Part shown: positions 43,512 through 52,839 of the stretch, piece after piece | Layout: each line of letters begins with the position of its first letter | Numbering within the stretch: the first letter of the stretch is position 1 | Source of the DNA: Microbacteriaceae bacterium | GTDB lineage: Bacteria; Actinomycetota; Actinomycetes; Actinomycetales; Microbacteriaceae | DNA length: 64,000 nucleotides | Direction of reading: 5' to 3' | NCBI GenBank assembly: GCA_031177985.1 | Contig: JAPSJW010000004.1 | Coordinates: 124,001-188,000, forward strand | Made by a program: the position numbers and the translations under genes | The notes under the pieces: generated by a model | Seen by the model: only the letters and a program-made list of their open reading frames with translations | Database searches by the model: none | What the model was told of the DNA's origin: nothing

Positions 43512-45473
43512 TCAGCGCAGCAGCGGCTGCAGCGCCGCCCAGAGGTCGGGAGCGAGGGTCTCGCTGAACGCGACCGTCAGGTGGTGCTTGTCCCGGTAGA
43601 CCAGCAGGTCGCCGAGGATGCGCGGGCAGGTGTCGGGGCAGATCCGGTCGGTCAGATCGAGGAAGGTGCCGCCCGACCCGCTCGTGGCCCGCTCCGTGAC
43701 CGCATTCGTCTCGACGTCGACGGCGCGCTCGACCGGCAGGTCGCACTTGAGGGCGTCGTCGAGGTTGTCCGACAGGCACTCCGCCGCCTTGTCCGGGAAC
43801 CGCGGGGTGTCGGCCATGACGACGACCTCGCTGTGGGCGCCGAGCGCCGACACGGTCGCTGCCACACCCGCCTCCCACTCCGCGCGCTCGTCGGCGCCCG
43901 GAGCCAGCTCACCGAGCGCGTAGTCTCCGATCACGACGACCTTCGGCGGATGCGCCGCGAGCTCTGCGAGCACCGCGTCACGCCACGCCTCGCACTCCTC
44001 GTCGGGGCCGCCGTCGCGGTACTTCAGCACGTCGGCCGCGGGGCAGGACGCCTTCGTGAAGGTTCGGAGCTCGAAGCCGTGCTGCTCGCCGAGCCGGTCG
44101 AGCGGAGGGAACCAGTTGGCGGCATGTGAGTCGCCGAAGAGGGCCACGACGGTGTCGGCGCCGACGTCGCCGAACCGGCAGTCCTCGAAGGTCGAGGCTG
44201 TCCAGTGCGCGTGGCAGTCGTCGTCGTAGATGTCCGCCTTGTCGGCGCTCGCGTCGGCGAGCGAGGGGTTCAGGTCTCGGGGCACGAACGGCGTCGCCTG
44301 GCCCTCGACGACGGCATCCGTGCGAGACGAGCTGAGCGCCCCCGACGACACCCCGGCCGTGAGCGTGAGGGCGAGCGCGGTCGCGACGGCGGTGGAGCCC
44401 GCAGCCGCTCCCAGGTAGGTGCGGGGCCGCGCGTGCGTGAGGCGGTCGCCCGTGAGGAACGGCCGCTCGACGAACCGGTGCAGCAGCCAGGCGATCGGCA
44501 CCCCGGCGAGGGTCAGCAGCGCGCCCGCGAGGAACGAGAGCCCGCCCCAGGCGGACTCGGCCAGGTTCACGATCGGCCAGTGCACGAGGTAGAGCGAGTA
44601 GGAGAGTAGTCCGAGGGTCTGCATCACCCGCGGCGCGAGCACCGCCTCGGCTCCCCAGTGCACGGGTGCGGTGCCCGCCGCGATGACGAGAGCGGTGCCG
44701 AGCACCGGCACGAGCGCGGCGAGCCCGGGGAAGGGAGTCGCCTCGGAGTAGGTGACGCCCGCGAGCACGACGGCGGCGAGTCCGGCCCAGCCGAGCGCGC
44801 CGCGCACAGCAGCGGGCACCCGGTCGAGGGCGGGAAGCGCCGCGACCAGCCCGCCGGCGGCGAACTCCCACGCGCGGGTGTGCAGCGAGAAGAACGCCCA
44901 GGTCTCGCTCGACCCGAGGGTGAGCTGGGACGCCACCAGCGACCCGACCGCGACGACCGCGATCACCGCAATGAGCATCCGACGGCCGCGGGCGAGAAGG
45001 GCGCAGAGGGCCAGCAGGGCGGGCCACAGCAGGTAGAACTGCTCCTCGACGCCGAGCGACCAGTAGTGCTGGAACGGTGAGGGCGCGGCATCCGCGAGGT
45101 AGTCGGTGGCGTTCGCCGCGAACCAGAGATTCGGCACGAAGAGCACCGTCGCGATCGCGTCGCGCAGCACCTCGATGACCCGGATCGGCGGCAGCACGAT
45201 CAGCGCGGCGATCATCGTCGCGACGGCCACCACGAGCGCTGCGGGCAGGATGCGGCGCACCCGGCGCGCATAGAACGCGGCGAATGACACCCGGCCCGAG
45301 CGGTCGAGCTCGCGCAGCAGGTGACCCGTGATGAGGAAGCCCGAGATCACGAAGAAGACATCGACCCCGACGTAGCCGCCCGGCAGGAACGGTGCCCCCG
45401 CGTGGTACACGAGCACGAGCACGATCGCCACGGCCCGCAGGCCCTGGATGTCGGCACGCCGCGCACGTTCCAT
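43512..45473 (-). CDS. Acyltransferase 3 / OafA-type membrane protein with C-terminal SGNH domain
   Basis: A 653-residue O-acyltransferase of the OafA/YrhL type, which transfers acyl groups to surface sugars. The N-terminal half has about ten hydrophobic segments and the family motifs DIQGLRAVAIVLVLVYHAGA and RRVRRILPAALVVAVATMIA, then YWSLGVEEQFYLLWPALLAL. The C-terminal half is an extracytoplasmic SGNH-hydrolase domain with VVALFGDSHAANWFPPLDRL (block I Ser) and DKHHLTVAFSETLAPDLW (catalytic His). I start it at ATG 45473 because GGAGGG lies 1-6 nt upstream and homology begins there. The acceptor glycan is unknown. Confidence 0.92.
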   Translation of the reverse strand: MERARRADIQGLRAVAIVLVLVYHAGAPFLPGGYVGVDVFFVISGFLITGHLLRELDRSGRVSFAAFYARRVRRILPAALVVAVATMIAALIVLPPIRVIEVLRDAIATVLFVPNLWFAANATDYLADAAPSPFQHYWSLGVEEQFYLLWPALLALCALLARGRRMLIAVIAVVAVGSLVASQLTLGSSETWAFFSLHTRAWEFAAGGLVAALPALDRVPAAVRGALGWAGLAAVVLAGVTYSEATPFPGLAALVPVLGTALVIAAGTAPVHWGAEAVLAPRVMQTLGLLSYSLYLVHWPIVNLAESAWGGLSFLAGALLTLAGVPIAWLLHRFVERPFLTGDRLTHARPRTYLGAAAGSTAVATALALTLTAGVSSGALSSSRTDAVVEGQATPFVPRDLNPSLADASADKADIYDDDCHAHWTASTFEDCRFGDVGADTVVALFGDSHAANWFPPLDRLGEQHGFELRTFTKASCPAADVLKYRDGGPDEECEAWRDAVLAELAAHPPKVVVIGDYALGELAPGADERAEWEAGVAATVSALGAHSEVVVMADTPRFPDKAAECLSDNLDDALKCDLPVERAVDVETNAVTERATSGSGGTFLDLTDRICPDTCPRILGDLLVYRDKHHLTVAFSETLAPDLWAALQPLLR

Positions 45474-45513
45474 CCCTCCATGAGAGACCCGGAAGGTGGA
45501 CGTGCGGTGAACG

Positions 45514-46182
45514 TCAGTCCCGGCGGCGGCGCCGGACACGGGGCAGGCGATCGATCGCGCGCTGCTCGGGGAGGCTCCAGGAGAACAGCACGGCGAGCAC
45601 CCGGACCCCGAACGTCACGGCCACCCCGACCGCCGCGGCCACGATCGGCAGCACACCGAAGGCGAGCAGCGCGACGATCGTCGCCGAACCCGCGACCGCC
45701 GCGACGGCGTACAGCGATCCGACGTGCATGAGTGCGATCGGCAGGTTCAGCAGCATGTCGCGCAGGATCGACCCGCCCACGGCGCTCAGCACCCCGACGA
45801 ACACCGCGGGCACCTCGGGCAGCCCCATCGCGAGCGCCTTCGTCGTGCCGATCGCCCCGAAGAGGCCGATCGTGAGCGCGTCGAGCACGGTGATGGTCAT
45901 CGTGATGCGCCGCAGCACGCGTTCGAGCAGCATGCCGACGAGAGCGGCCGCCGTGGCGACGAGCAGGTACCCGTTGCTCGTCAGCGCGACAGGCACGTCG
46001 GCCAGCAGCACGTCGCGGATGAGCCCGCCCCCGAACCCGGTGGCGATCCCGATGATTGCGACCCCCAGCAGGTCGAGGCGCCGGTCCCGGAACTGGGCGG
46101 CGAAGAGCGCGCCCTGGAGCGCGCCGATGCCGATCGCCAAGAGGTCCGCCCAGAGCGGGATGGCGAAGGGCGCGTCGGTCAC
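45514..46182 (-). CDS. TRIC family (Gly_transporter, UPF0126) membrane protein
   Basis: A 222-residue membrane protein of the TRIC/UPF0126 family, bacterial relatives of trimeric intracellular cation channels. Two repeats of the family domain can be seen. The first has IGIATGFGGGLIRDVLLADV and the second VGVLSAVGGSILRDMLLNLP, each with the GGG/GGS-x2-RD kink motif of the pore. Seven hydrophobic helices fit the length. The C-terminal tail is Arg-rich (RVRRRRRD). Bacterial function may be potassium or glycine-linked transport; this is not resolved. It starts at GTG 46182. Confidence 0.9.
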   Translation of the reverse strand: MTDAPFAIPLWADLLAIGIGALQGALFAAQFRDRRLDLLGVAIIGIATGFGGGLIRDVLLADVPVALTSNGYLLVATAAALVGMLLERVLRRITMTITVLDALTIGLFGAIGTTKALAMGLPEVPAVFVGVLSAVGGSILRDMLLNLPIALMHVGSLYAVAAVAGSATIVALLAFGVLPIVAAAVGVAVTFGVRVLAVLFSWSLPEQRAIDRLPRVRRRRRD

Positions 46183-46198
46183 GCACCCTCTCTACCAG

Positions 46199-46933
46199 CT
46201 ACCCCTCCTGCGCCGCCGCCCACTCGCGGAATGTGACGCGTCCGTGGCCCGGCAGCCCCGCGAGGTGCTCACCGCGCCGGTAGGCGCCGAACAGCCGCCC
46301 GGGCAGGCGCAGCATCCGGATGCGCTTCCGCTCGCCGCGCGCCTCCAGCCACTGCTCGGCGAAGACCCGCACGTTCTCCACCTCCGGGCCGCCGATGTCG
46401 GCCACGCGGCCTGCCGGCTCCGCCGAGGCGAGTTCGACGAGGCGCTCGGCCACCTCCTCCGTCGCGATCGGCTGCACGGGGACGTCGGGCAGCCAGACGG
46501 TGCTCCGCCTCTGCGCCCGGACGGCGTCGGCGACGAACCCGTGGAACTGGGTCGCCCGCAGGATCGTGAAGGGCACGCCCGACTCGGCGATCGCCTGCTC
46601 GCTGCGCACCTTGTCGCGGTAGTAGCCGTACGGCACGCGATCGACGCCCACGATCGACACGAACACGAGGTGCCGCGTGCCTGCCTCCCGCATCGCGTCG
46701 AGCAGCCGGCGGGTCTGCTTCAGGTCGCGGAACCTCGTCGTTGCGAGATGCACGACGACATCGATGTCCTCGAGGGCGTGAGCCACTCCTTCGCCGGTGG
46801 AGAGGTCGGCGACCCGATGCCCGTCGCCGGGCTTGCGGCTCAGCACCCATGTCTCGAAGCCGCGCTGGCGCATCCGCTGCACCGTCGGTCGCCCCAAGCC
46901 TCCCGTGCCGCCCGTCACGAGCACCGTCGTCAT
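46199..46933 (-). CDS. NmrA-like NAD(P)-binding protein, likely ECF41 partner
   Basis: A 244-residue atypical short-chain dehydrogenase of the NmrA/SDR_a5 type. The dinucleotide loop is VLVTGGTGGLGRPTVQRMRQ, followed by DLSTGEGVAHALEDIDVVVH and VFVSIVGVDRVPYGYYRDKV with the Tyr-Lys pair. The remainder (ILRATQFHGFVADAVRAQRR) fits the NmrA class, whose members act as oxidoreductases or redox sensors. It begins after AGGAGGAATCCGA, 37 bp downstream of the sigJ stop. Genes of this kind are a typical partner of ECF41 sigma factors. Substrate unknown. Confidence 0.88.
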   Translation of the reverse strand: MTTVLVTGGTGGLGRPTVQRMRQRGFETWVLSRKPGDGHRVADLSTGEGVAHALEDIDVVVHLATTRFRDLKQTRRLLDAMREAGTRHLVFVSIVGVDRVPYGYYRDKVRSEQAIAESGVPFTILRATQFHGFVADAVRAQRRSTVWLPDVPVQPIATEEVAERLVELASAEPAGRVADIGGPEVENVRVFAEQWLEARGERKRIRMLRLPGRLFGAYRRGEHLAGLPGHGRVTFREWAAAQEG

Positions 46934-46970
46934 TCGGATTCCTCCTGTTGCCGGCCTTGGTAGAGGTGCG

Positions 46971-47825
46971 TCACGACTGTGACCGCGTGAGCTTCTCGGG
47001 GTTGCGCACGATGAGGATGCGCGTGATGCCCCCCGGGCCGACCTCGACGGTTCCGAGGCCCGCCGGCTGACCGTCGAAGATGAGGCCGAACCCCGGCTCG
47101 CCGTTCACGTCGACCGGGTACAGCGCGAAGCGGTCCGCGTTCTTGCGCCGCACGCCGGCGAGGAACGAGGCCACCCTGTCCCGTCCGAGCACCGGGCGGC
47201 GCGCAGCCTGGGCCAGGCCGCCGCCGTCAGCGATCGCGACGACGTCCTCCGCGAGCACCGACTCGAGCACGTCGAGGTCCCCGTTGTCCGCCGCGGCGAT
47301 GAACGCCGAGAGCAGCCGCTCCCGCTCCTGGCGGGTGACCGAGGCGTCGCGCTCGCGGGCGAGGTGGGCGCGGGCGCGGGTCGCGAGCTGGCGTGCGTTC
47401 GCCTCGCTCGTCTCGAGGATCTCGGCGATGCGCCGGTAGGGGTAGTCGAAAGCCTCGTGCAGCACGTAGGCAGCGCGCTCGGCGGGGGAGAGCCGCTCGA
47501 GCAGCAGGAGCACGGCGAGGGAGAGCGCCTCGGCGCGCTCCGCTCCCAGCGTCGGATCGTCCTCCGTAGAGACGGGCTCGGGCAGCCACGGCCCGATGTA
47601 GGTCTCCCGGCGCACCCTCGCGGAGTCGAGCGCGGTGAGCGAGAGCCGGGTGACGATCGTCGCGAGGAACGCGCCCGGGTTCTCGACGGCCGTGTCGTTG
47701 CGGTCCCAGCGCAGCCAGGCGTCCTGCACGACGTCCTCGGCCTCGGCGACCGAGCCGAGCATCCGGTAGGCGATGCCGAAGAGCCGGCCCCTGTGCTGCT
47801 GGAAGACGTCGGCAGAACCGCTCAT
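46971..47825 (-). CDS. sigJ: ECF41-type RNA polymerase sigma factor (SigJ-like) with C-terminal SnoaL-like domain
   Basis: A 284-residue ECF sigma factor. Region 2 is [20 protein letters not shown] with VVQDAWLRW, which binds the -10 element. Region 4 is [20 protein letters not shown] and [20 protein letters not shown]. The C-terminal 100 residues form a SnoaL-like extension ([20 protein letters not shown]), with DGGG in [19 protein letters not shown] and the NPxKL-type motif RNPEKLTR near the end, both ECF41 hallmarks. That extension regulates activity in place of an anti-sigma factor. ATG 47825 is 6 nt after CAGAAT. A partner oxidoreductase gene follows. Confidence 0.93.
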   Translation of the reverse strand: MSGSADVFQQHRGRLFGIAYRMLGSVAEAEDVVQDAWLRWDRNDTAVENPGAFLATIVTRLSLTALDSARVRRETYIGPWLPEPVSTEDDPTLGAERAEALSLAVLLLLERLSPAERAAYVLHEAFDYPYRRIAEILETSEANARQLATRARAHLARERDASVTRQERERLLSAFIAAADNGDLDVLESVLAEDVVAIADGGGLAQAARRPVLGRDRVASFLAGVRRKNADRFALYPVDVNGEPGFGLIFDGQPAGLGTVEVGPGGITRILIVRNPEKLTRSQS

Positions 47826-47831
47826 GCGCTC

Positions 47832-47837
47832 ATTCTG
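47832..47837 (-). promoter_or_regulatory. Predicted -10 element for leaderless sigJ transcript
   Basis: CAGAAT on the minus strand, 6 nt before ATG 47825. No TGTCACA motif of ECF41 promoters is clear at sigJ or at the partner gene. Confidence 0.4.
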
Positions 47838-47883
47838 CCGTGCCCCGCCGTCACGTCGCCCGCATCCGGCCGGTGGTGCAGGG

Positions 47884-47889
47884 GATACT
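47884..47889 (+). promoter_or_regulatory. Predicted -10 element for leaderless recO transcript
   Basis: GATACT, 6 nt before GTG 47896, divergent from the sigJ -10 box. Confidence 0.4.
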
Positions 47890-47895
47890 GGGACC

Positions 47896-48624
47896 GTGCC
47901 GCTCTACCGGGATGAAGCCGTCGTGCTGCGCACCCACAAGCTGGGTGAGGCCGACCGCATCGTCACCATGCTCTCGCGGCAGCACGGCAAGATCCGCGCG
48001 GTCGCCAAGGGGGTGCGGCGCACCGCCTCGAAGTTCGGCGCGCGGCTGGAGCCCTTCATGGTCGCGGACGTGCAGCTCTACGAGGGCCGGAGCCTCGACA
48101 TCATCACCCAGGCGGAGTCCCTCGCCTCATACGGTGCCGACATCTCCGCCGATTACGGCTGCTACACCGCGGCGAGCGCGATGGTCGAGACGGCCGACAA
48201 GATCACGGACGACGACGGGTCGCTGCAGCAGTACCTGCTGCTGGTCGGAGCGCTGCGCTCCCTCGCGCGGCGCGAGCACGGCCCCTCCGTCACGCTCGAC
48301 TCGTACCTCCTGCGCTCGCTCTCGATCGCCGGCTGGGCGCCGAGCTTCGTCGACTGCGCCGTCACGGGGGAGCCCGGGCCCCACACCTACTTCGTGCCGC
48401 AGCTCGGCGGTGTCGTCGCCGACTCCGTAGCGCCGCCCGGTGCAGCGCGGCTCGACCCCGCCACGGTCTCGCTGCTCGGCGCGCTGCTGTCCGGCGACTG
48501 GACGACCGTCGACACCGCATCCGACCTGTCGCGCAACCAGGCGAGCGGAGTCGTCGCCGCCTACACCCAGTTCCACCTCGAGCGCGGCCTCCGCTCCCTG
48601 CAGCACGTCGATCGGCGCGCATGA
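47896..48624 (+). CDS. recO: DNA repair protein RecO
   Basis: RecO loads RecA on SSB-coated DNA with RecR. The 242-residue protein has the OB-fold at the start: [20 protein letters not shown], then [20 protein letters not shown] and [20 protein letters not shown]. The C-terminal helical domain has [20 protein letters not shown]. The zinc-finger Cys set of many RecO proteins is reduced here; only one Cys pair, in the FVDCAVTGE region, is obvious. GTG 47896 follows a -10 box by 6 nt, and the stop overlaps the uppS ATG. The pair recO-uppS is standard in actinobacteria. Confidence 0.93.
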   Translation: MPLYRDEAVVLRTHKLGEADRIVTMLSRQHGKIRAVAKGVRRTASKFGARLEPFMVADVQLYEGRSLDIITQAESLASYGADISADYGCYTAASAMVETADKITDDDGSLQQYLLLVGALRSLARREHGPSVTLDSYLLRSLSIAGWAPSFVDCAVTGEPGPHTYFVPQLGGVVADSVAPPGAARLDPATVSLLGALLSGDWTTVDTASDLSRNQASGVVAAYTQFHLERGLRSLQHVDRRA

Positions 48625-49424
48625 GCCCCGTCCGGAAGACGCACAAGGACGCCGTCGACTTCCGCCCGCTCGACTGGACCGGCCTGTACCCGCCGGCGCT
48701 GCCCGCCGCGGCCGTGCCGCAGCACGTCGCGCTCGTCATGGACGGGAACGGTCGTTGGGCGAACGCTCGCGGGCTTCCCCGGGTGGAGGGGCACAAGGCG
48801 GGCGAGGCGTCGCTGCTCGACGTCGTCGCCGGCGCCATCCAGATCGGCGTGAAGCACCTCAGCGTCTACGCCTTCTCGACCGAGAACTGGTCGCGGTCGC
48901 CCGACGAGGTGCGCTTCCTCATGGGCTTCAACCGCGACGTGCTGCACCGCCGCCGCGACCAGCTGAACGAGTGGGGCGTCCGCGTGCGCTGGGCAGGACG
49001 CACCCCGCGGCTCTGGTCGTCCGTCATCAAGGAGCTGCAGTTCGCCGAGCGCCTGACCGCGGGCAACGACGTCCTGACCCTCACGATGTGCGTCAACTAC
49101 GGCGGACGCACCGAGCTCGCCGACGCGGTGCGCTCGATCGCCGACGACGTCGCGGCGGGGCGGCTGCGCCCATCCGCCGTCTCGGAGAAGCTCATCCAGA
49201 AGCGGCTCTACGCCCCCGAGCTGCCCGACGTCGACCTGTTCGTGCGCAGCTCGGGCGAGCAGCGCACCTCGAACTTCATGCTGTGGCAGAGCGCCTATGC
49301 CGAGATGGTCTTCCTCGACACCCTGTGGCCCGACTTCACCCGCGAGCAGCTCTGGCGGGCGATCGAGATCTACGCCTCGCGCGACCGCCGCTTCGGGGGA
49401 GCCGTCGACGCCCCAAAGGTCTGA
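48621..49424 (+). CDS. uppS: Isoprenyl transferase (undecaprenyl/decaprenyl diphosphate synthase family)
   Basis: Cis-prenyltransferase that makes the lipid carrier for cell wall synthesis. The 267-residue protein has [19 protein letters not shown] with the catalytic Asp41. [20 protein letters not shown] and [19 protein letters not shown] follow, then [20 protein letters not shown] near the end, which bind the diphosphate. The ATG overlaps the recO stop. Its last 55 bp overlap the 3' end of the convergent P-loop gene. Chain length (C50 or C55) is not predictable. Confidence 0.95.
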   Translation: MSPVRKTHKDAVDFRPLDWTGLYPPALPAAAVPQHVALVMDGNGRWANARGLPRVEGHKAGEASLLDVVAGAIQIGVKHLSVYAFSTENWSRSPDEVRFLMGFNRDVLHRRRDQLNEWGVRVRWAGRTPRLWSSVIKELQFAERLTAGNDVLTLTMCVNYGGRTELADAVRSIADDVAAGRLRPSAVSEKLIQKRLYAPELPDVDLFVRSSGEQRTSNFMLWQSAYAEMVFLDTLWPDFTREQLWRAIEIYASRDRRFGGAVDAPKV

Positions 49425-49960
49425 TCCAGCCAGCGCTCCGCATCGCGCGGGGTGCGCAGCCGCACGATCGCCAGGTGCGGGGCGGTGCGCTGCAGCTCCG
49501 TCAACCGTTCCGCGTACACGTGCCGGTGCTGCCATGCCCAGCGCACGATGTGCTCAGGGTCGGTGAAGAAGGTGCGCAGCGGCGGCTCGCGGTTGCCGTT
49601 CCAGAGCTCCTCGTTGATCATCCGCCGCCGCAGCGTGCGCCGGATCACTCGCGACATCGCGAGTGCGATCGGGTAGTCGAGCCAGAGAAGGGTGTCGGCA
49701 CGTTCGGCGAGCAGCTGGCGTACGGGCGCGTACTGCCACTCGGTCACCCACTGCGGGCTCCGCGTGAGCAGCTCCACCTCGGTCTCGAACTCGGGCCGCG
49801 GCGTCCAGTCCGGTCCGTGGAAGAGCCCGTCGATCTCCGTGTGGGGGATCCCGCTTCGAGCCGCGATCCCGCGCGCGAGGGTGCTCTTCCCGACGCCCGA
49901 GATCCCGGCCACGAGGATCCGCCGGGGCGGACGCGGCAGGGGGTCCTCGGCGCCGAGCAT
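49370..49960 (-). CDS. P-loop NTPase, adenylate-kinase-like topology
   Basis: A 196-residue P-loop protein. Walker A is [20 protein letters not shown] at residues 15-34, and [17 protein letters not shown] follows, as in small kinase-like toxin/AAA proteins annotated as topology modulation-type ATPases. [20 protein letters not shown] and [20 protein letters not shown] are landmarks shared with that group. The phosphate acceptor is unknown. It is leaderless by prediction (TAGCAT 6 nt upstream of ATG 49960). The 3' end overlaps the uppS coding region tail to tail by 55 bp, so its last 18 codons are read on both strands. Confidence 0.82.
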   Translation of the reverse strand: MLGAEDPLPRPPRRILVAGISGVGKSTLARGIAARSGIPHTEIDGLFHGPDWTPRPEFETEVELLTRSPQWVTEWQYAPVRQLLAERADTLLWLDYPIALAMSRVIRRTLRRRMINEELWNGNREPPLRTFFTDPEHIVRWAWQHRHVYAERLTELQRTAPHLAIVRLRTPRDAERWLDQTFGASTAPPKRRSREA

Positions 49961-49966
49961 CCGGTC

Positions 49967-49972
49967 ATGCTA
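49967..49972 (-). promoter_or_regulatory. Predicted -10 element for leaderless P-loop gene transcript
   Basis: TAGCAT on the minus strand exactly 6 nt before ATG 49960. Confidence 0.45.
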
Positions 49973-50012
49973 GCGGCGGCGCCCCTCCGTGTCCCGCCTC
50001 CGGCACCCCACG

Positions 50013-50088
50013 GTCGGAAACTCAGGACATCCACCTCCCACCGCCACACTCGGGCCGCGAATGCGGCCGGATCTCCTGAGTTTCCGAC
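50013..50088. repeat. Dispersed palindromic element, copy C (REPIN-like)
   Basis: Left arm GTCGGAAACTCAGGACATC (50013-50031), right arm GATCTCCTGAGTTTCCGAC (50070-50088), loop 38 nt. The left arm has C where the right arm predicts G. It lies in the 192-bp gap between two divergent genes, so it is not simply a terminator. Confidence 0.92.
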
Positions 50089-50139
50089 ACTCGGGCCACG
50101 GGACGGCAACTGGCTCTTGAGTGCGTCCGTCGCCCGGAC

Positions 50140-50145
50140 CACCCT
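50140..50145 (+). promoter_or_regulatory. Possible -10 element, class V aminotransferase gene
   Basis: CACCCT, 7 nt before ATG 50153. It is weaker than the others but at the same spacing. Confidence 0.28.
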
Positions 50146-50152
50146 GTAACGC

Positions 50153-51199
50153 ATGACCTCCCCCGAACTCGCGGCCGCGATCGAGGCGTTCGGCGATCCG
50201 CGCGGATACCTCGCCGTCGCGTCGATCGGCATCCCGCCCCGGCAGGCTGTCGATGCCCTCACCGCCGACCTCGCCGCGTGGGCCGCCGCCGACCGCGACC
50301 CGCAGGGCTACGACCCGGTCATCCGGAGCACCCGCGCCTCCTACGCGAACCTGGTCGGCGTCGCACCCGAGCGGGTCGCGATCGGATCGCAGACCTCGGT
50401 GCTCGCGTCGATCGCTGCGGCCGCCGTCCCGCCGGGTGCCGAGGTCGTCCTCCCCTCCGGCGACTTCTCGTCGATGGTGTTCCCGTTCCTGCAGCGCCCG
50501 GACATCCGCGTGCGGCACGTCCCGCTCTCGGGTCTCGCGGATGCGGTGACCGACGGAACCTGGATGGTCGCGTTCTCCCTGGTCCAGTCCGCGACCGGGG
50601 AGGTCGCTGACGTCGCGGCCGTCCGCGAGGCCGCCGCCCGCGTCGGTGCGTACACCTTCTGCGACACGACGCAGGCGGTGGGCGTCCACCCCGTCGACGC
50701 CTCCGACTACGACCTCACCGTCTGCCACAGCTACAAGTGGCTCTGCGCCCCACGTGGGGTCGCCTTCCTCACCATCTCCGACCGCATCAACCCGGTGCTC
50801 ACTCCTCTGCACGCCGGCTGGTACGCGGGCGCCGACGTGTGGCGCAGCGTCTACGGGCCCGAGATGGCGCTCGCGACGGATGCGCGCCGCTTCGACGTCT
50901 CGCCCGCCTGGCAGGCCTGGATCGGCGCGGAGCAGTCGATCGCGCTCTTCGCGGGCCTCGACATCCGGGAGGTGTGGGACCGCACCTCCGGCCTCGGCGA
51001 CGCCCTCTGCGACGAGCTCGGCATCCCACAGCAGCACCAGGCGATCGTCACCTGGCCAGACCCGTTCGGGCAGGACCTCGTGAAGCTCATCGACGCCGGC
51101 ATCCGCGTCTCGGGCCGCGCCGGCCGCGTGCGGGCGAGCTTCCATCTCTGGAACGACGAGTCCGACGTGGAGGCCGTGGCGAGGGTGCTGCGCGCCTGA
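50153..51199 (+). CDS. Aminotransferase class V (cysteine desulfurase/kynureninase-like fold)
   Basis: A 348-residue PLP enzyme of fold type I, class [21 protein letters not shown] and [20 protein letters not shown] are the cofactor-pocket regions, [20 protein letters not shown] supplies the Asp that contacts the pyridine N, and [20 protein letters not shown] has the PLP-binding Lys. The sequence lacks the Cys-containing desulfurase active loop, so a SufS/IscS role is unlikely; an amino-acid transaminase or kynureninase-like lyase is more plausible. Substrate is unknown. It lies before glyS on the same strand. Confidence 0.82.
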   Translation: MTSPELAAAIEAFGDPRGYLAVASIGIPPRQAVDALTADLAAWAAADRDPQGYDPVIRSTRASYANLVGVAPERVAIGSQTSVLASIAAAAVPPGAEVVLPSGDFSSMVFPFLQRPDIRVRHVPLSGLADAVTDGTWMVAFSLVQSATGEVADVAAVREAAARVGAYTFCDTTQAVGVHPVDASDYDLTVCHSYKWLCAPRGVAFLTISDRINPVLTPLHAGWYAGADVWRSVYGPEMALATDARRFDVSPAWQAWIGAEQSIALFAGLDIREVWDRTSGLGDALCDELGIPQQHQAIVTWPDPFGQDLVKLIDAGIRVSGRAGRVRASFHLWNDESDVEAVARVLRA

Positions 51200-51202
51200 C
51201 GG

Positions 51203-51208
51203 TAGGCT
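51203..51208 (+). promoter_or_regulatory. Possible -10 element of glyS
   Basis: TAGGCT, 49 nt before GTG 51258; GGAGGACAT supplies the ribosome-binding site. No riboswitch or T-box fold is evident in this short leader. Confidence 0.35.
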
Positions 51209-51257
51209 GGGAGCTTCGATCGGGCACCCAGTCCGGCGCACTCGGAGGACATACCAC

Positions 51258-52640
51258 GTGGCTCAGTCTCGGCTTGACACCGTCATCGCCCTCGCGAAGC
51301 GCAGGGGCTTCGTGTTCCAGTCGGGGGAGATATACGGCGGATCCCGGTCGGCCTGGGACTACGGACCCCTGGGTGTGGCGCTCAAGGAGAACATCAAGCG
51401 CCAGTGGTGGCAGACCGTCGTGCAGGGGCGCGACGACGTCGTCGGGCTCGACTCGGCCGTCATCCTGCCGCGCCAGGTGTGGGAGGCGTCCGGGCACGTC
51501 GAGGTGTTCTCTGACCCGCTCGTCGAGTGCCTGCACTGCCACAAGCGGTATCGCGGCGACCACCTGCTCGAGGAGTTCGAGGAGAAGAAGGGGCGCGCGC
51601 CCGAGAACGGCATGGCCGACATTGTGTGCGCCAACTGCGGCACACGCGGGCAGTGGACGGAGCCCCGTCCGTTCAGCGGACTGCTGAAGACCTACCTCGG
51701 CCCGGTCGAGGACGAGGCCGGACTGCACTACCTGCGCCCCGAGACCGCGCAGGGCATCTTCGTGAACTTCGCCAACGTGCTGTCGGCGGCCCGCATGAAG
51801 CCGCCGTTCGGCATCGGCCAGATCGGCAAGAGCTTCCGCAACGAGATCACGCCGGGCAACTTCATCTTCCGCACGCGCGAGTTCGAGCAGATGGAGATGG
51901 AGTTCTTCGTCGAACCCGGCACGGACGCCGAGTGGCACCAGTACTGGATCGACGAGCGACTGCGCTGGTACACCGACCTCGGGGTGAGCCCCGACAACCT
52001 GCGGCTGTACGAGCACCCGAAGGAGAAGCTGTCGCACTACTCGACCCGCACGGTCGACATCGAGTACCGCTTCGGCTTCACGGGAGGCGAGTGGGGCGAG
52101 CTCGAGGGCATCGCCAACCGCACCGACTACGACCTGAGGACGCACTCGGAGAAGTCCGGCAACGACCTCTCCTACTTCGACCAGACGAAGGACGAGCGCT
52201 GGACGCCGTACGTCATCGAGCCTGCGGCGGGTCTCACCCGGTCGCTCATGGCGTTCCTCGTCGACGCGTACGCGGAGGATGAGGCTCCCAACACCAAGGG
52301 CGGCGTCGACAAGCGCACCGTGCTGCGGCTCGACCGTCGCCTCGCCCCCGTGAAGGCCGCGGTGCTGCCGCTCTCGCGCAACGAGCAGCTGTCGCCGGTC
52401 GCCCGCGAGCTCGCCGCTGACCTGCGCAAGCACTGGAACGTCGAGTTCGACGACGCCGGTGCGATCGGCCGCCGGTACCGCCGGCAGGACGAGATCGGAA
52501 CCCCGTTCGCCATCACGATCGACTTCGACACGCTCGACGACAAGTCCGCGACGGTGCGCGAGCGCGACACCATGCGCCAGGAACGCGTCGGTCTCGACCG
52601 GCTGAAGGGCTACCTCGCGGAGCAGCTGCTCGGCGCCTAG
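51258..52640 (+). CDS. glyS: Glycyl-tRNA synthetase (single-subunit, class II)
   Basis: Charges tRNA-Gly. The 460-residue protein is the homodimeric, eukaryote-like type rather than the two-subunit GlyQ/GlyS form. Motif 1 is around [31 protein letters not shown] and [11 protein letters not shown] are two CxxC zinc-type pairs. Motif 2 is [20 protein letters not shown] with [14 protein letters not shown], and motif 3 is [17 protein letters not shown]. The C-terminal anticodon-binding domain has [20 protein letters not shown] and [18 protein letters not shown]. Complete and of normal length. Start GTG 51258 is chosen from GGAGGACAT upstream. Confidence 0.97.
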   Translation: MAQSRLDTVIALAKRRGFVFQSGEIYGGSRSAWDYGPLGVALKENIKRQWWQTVVQGRDDVVGLDSAVILPRQVWEASGHVEVFSDPLVECLHCHKRYRGDHLLEEFEEKKGRAPENGMADIVCANCGTRGQWTEPRPFSGLLKTYLGPVEDEAGLHYLRPETAQGIFVNFANVLSAARMKPPFGIGQIGKSFRNEITPGNFIFRTREFEQMEMEFFVEPGTDAEWHQYWIDERLRWYTDLGVSPDNLRLYEHPKEKLSHYSTRTVDIEYRFGFTGGEWGELEGIANRTDYDLRTHSEKSGNDLSYFDQTKDERWTPYVIEPAAGLTRSLMAFLVDAYAEDEAPNTKGGVDKRTVLRLDRRLAPVKAAVLPLSRNEQLSPVARELAADLRKHWNVEFDDAGAIGRRYRRQDEIGTPFAITIDFDTLDDKSATVRERDTMRQERVGLDRLKGYLAEQLLGA

Positions 52641-52683
52641 GCGCGGTCCCGGCGCATCTCCGTCGCTTTCCATCGCTCGGGAT

Positions 52684-52757
52684 GCCGGAACTCAGGACAT
52701 TCCGGCGTTGACGCCGTCACGCCCGCTTTCGGGGGTCGGATCTCCTGAGTTTCCGAC
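52684..52757. repeat. Dispersed palindromic element, copy D (REPIN-like)
   Basis: Left arm GCCGGAACTCAGGACATT (52684-52701), one base shorter than the consensus, right arm GATCTCCTGAGTTTCCGAC (52739-52757), loop 37 nt. It follows glyS by 43 bp and is the most decayed left arm in the set. Confidence 0.88.
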
Positions 52758-52839
52758 ACCAGTCCTCCCCAGCGCGCTTCCGTCCACGGGTGAGAAACAC
52801 CGTCAACCACGAGCGCGTGCCTGGCGCGACCCTCGTGGC

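Noticed and set aside
47820-47900. ECF41-type promoter (TGTCACA with CGTC) in the sigJ-recO gap
   Set aside because: Only fragments such as GTCACG are present, without the second element at proper spacing.
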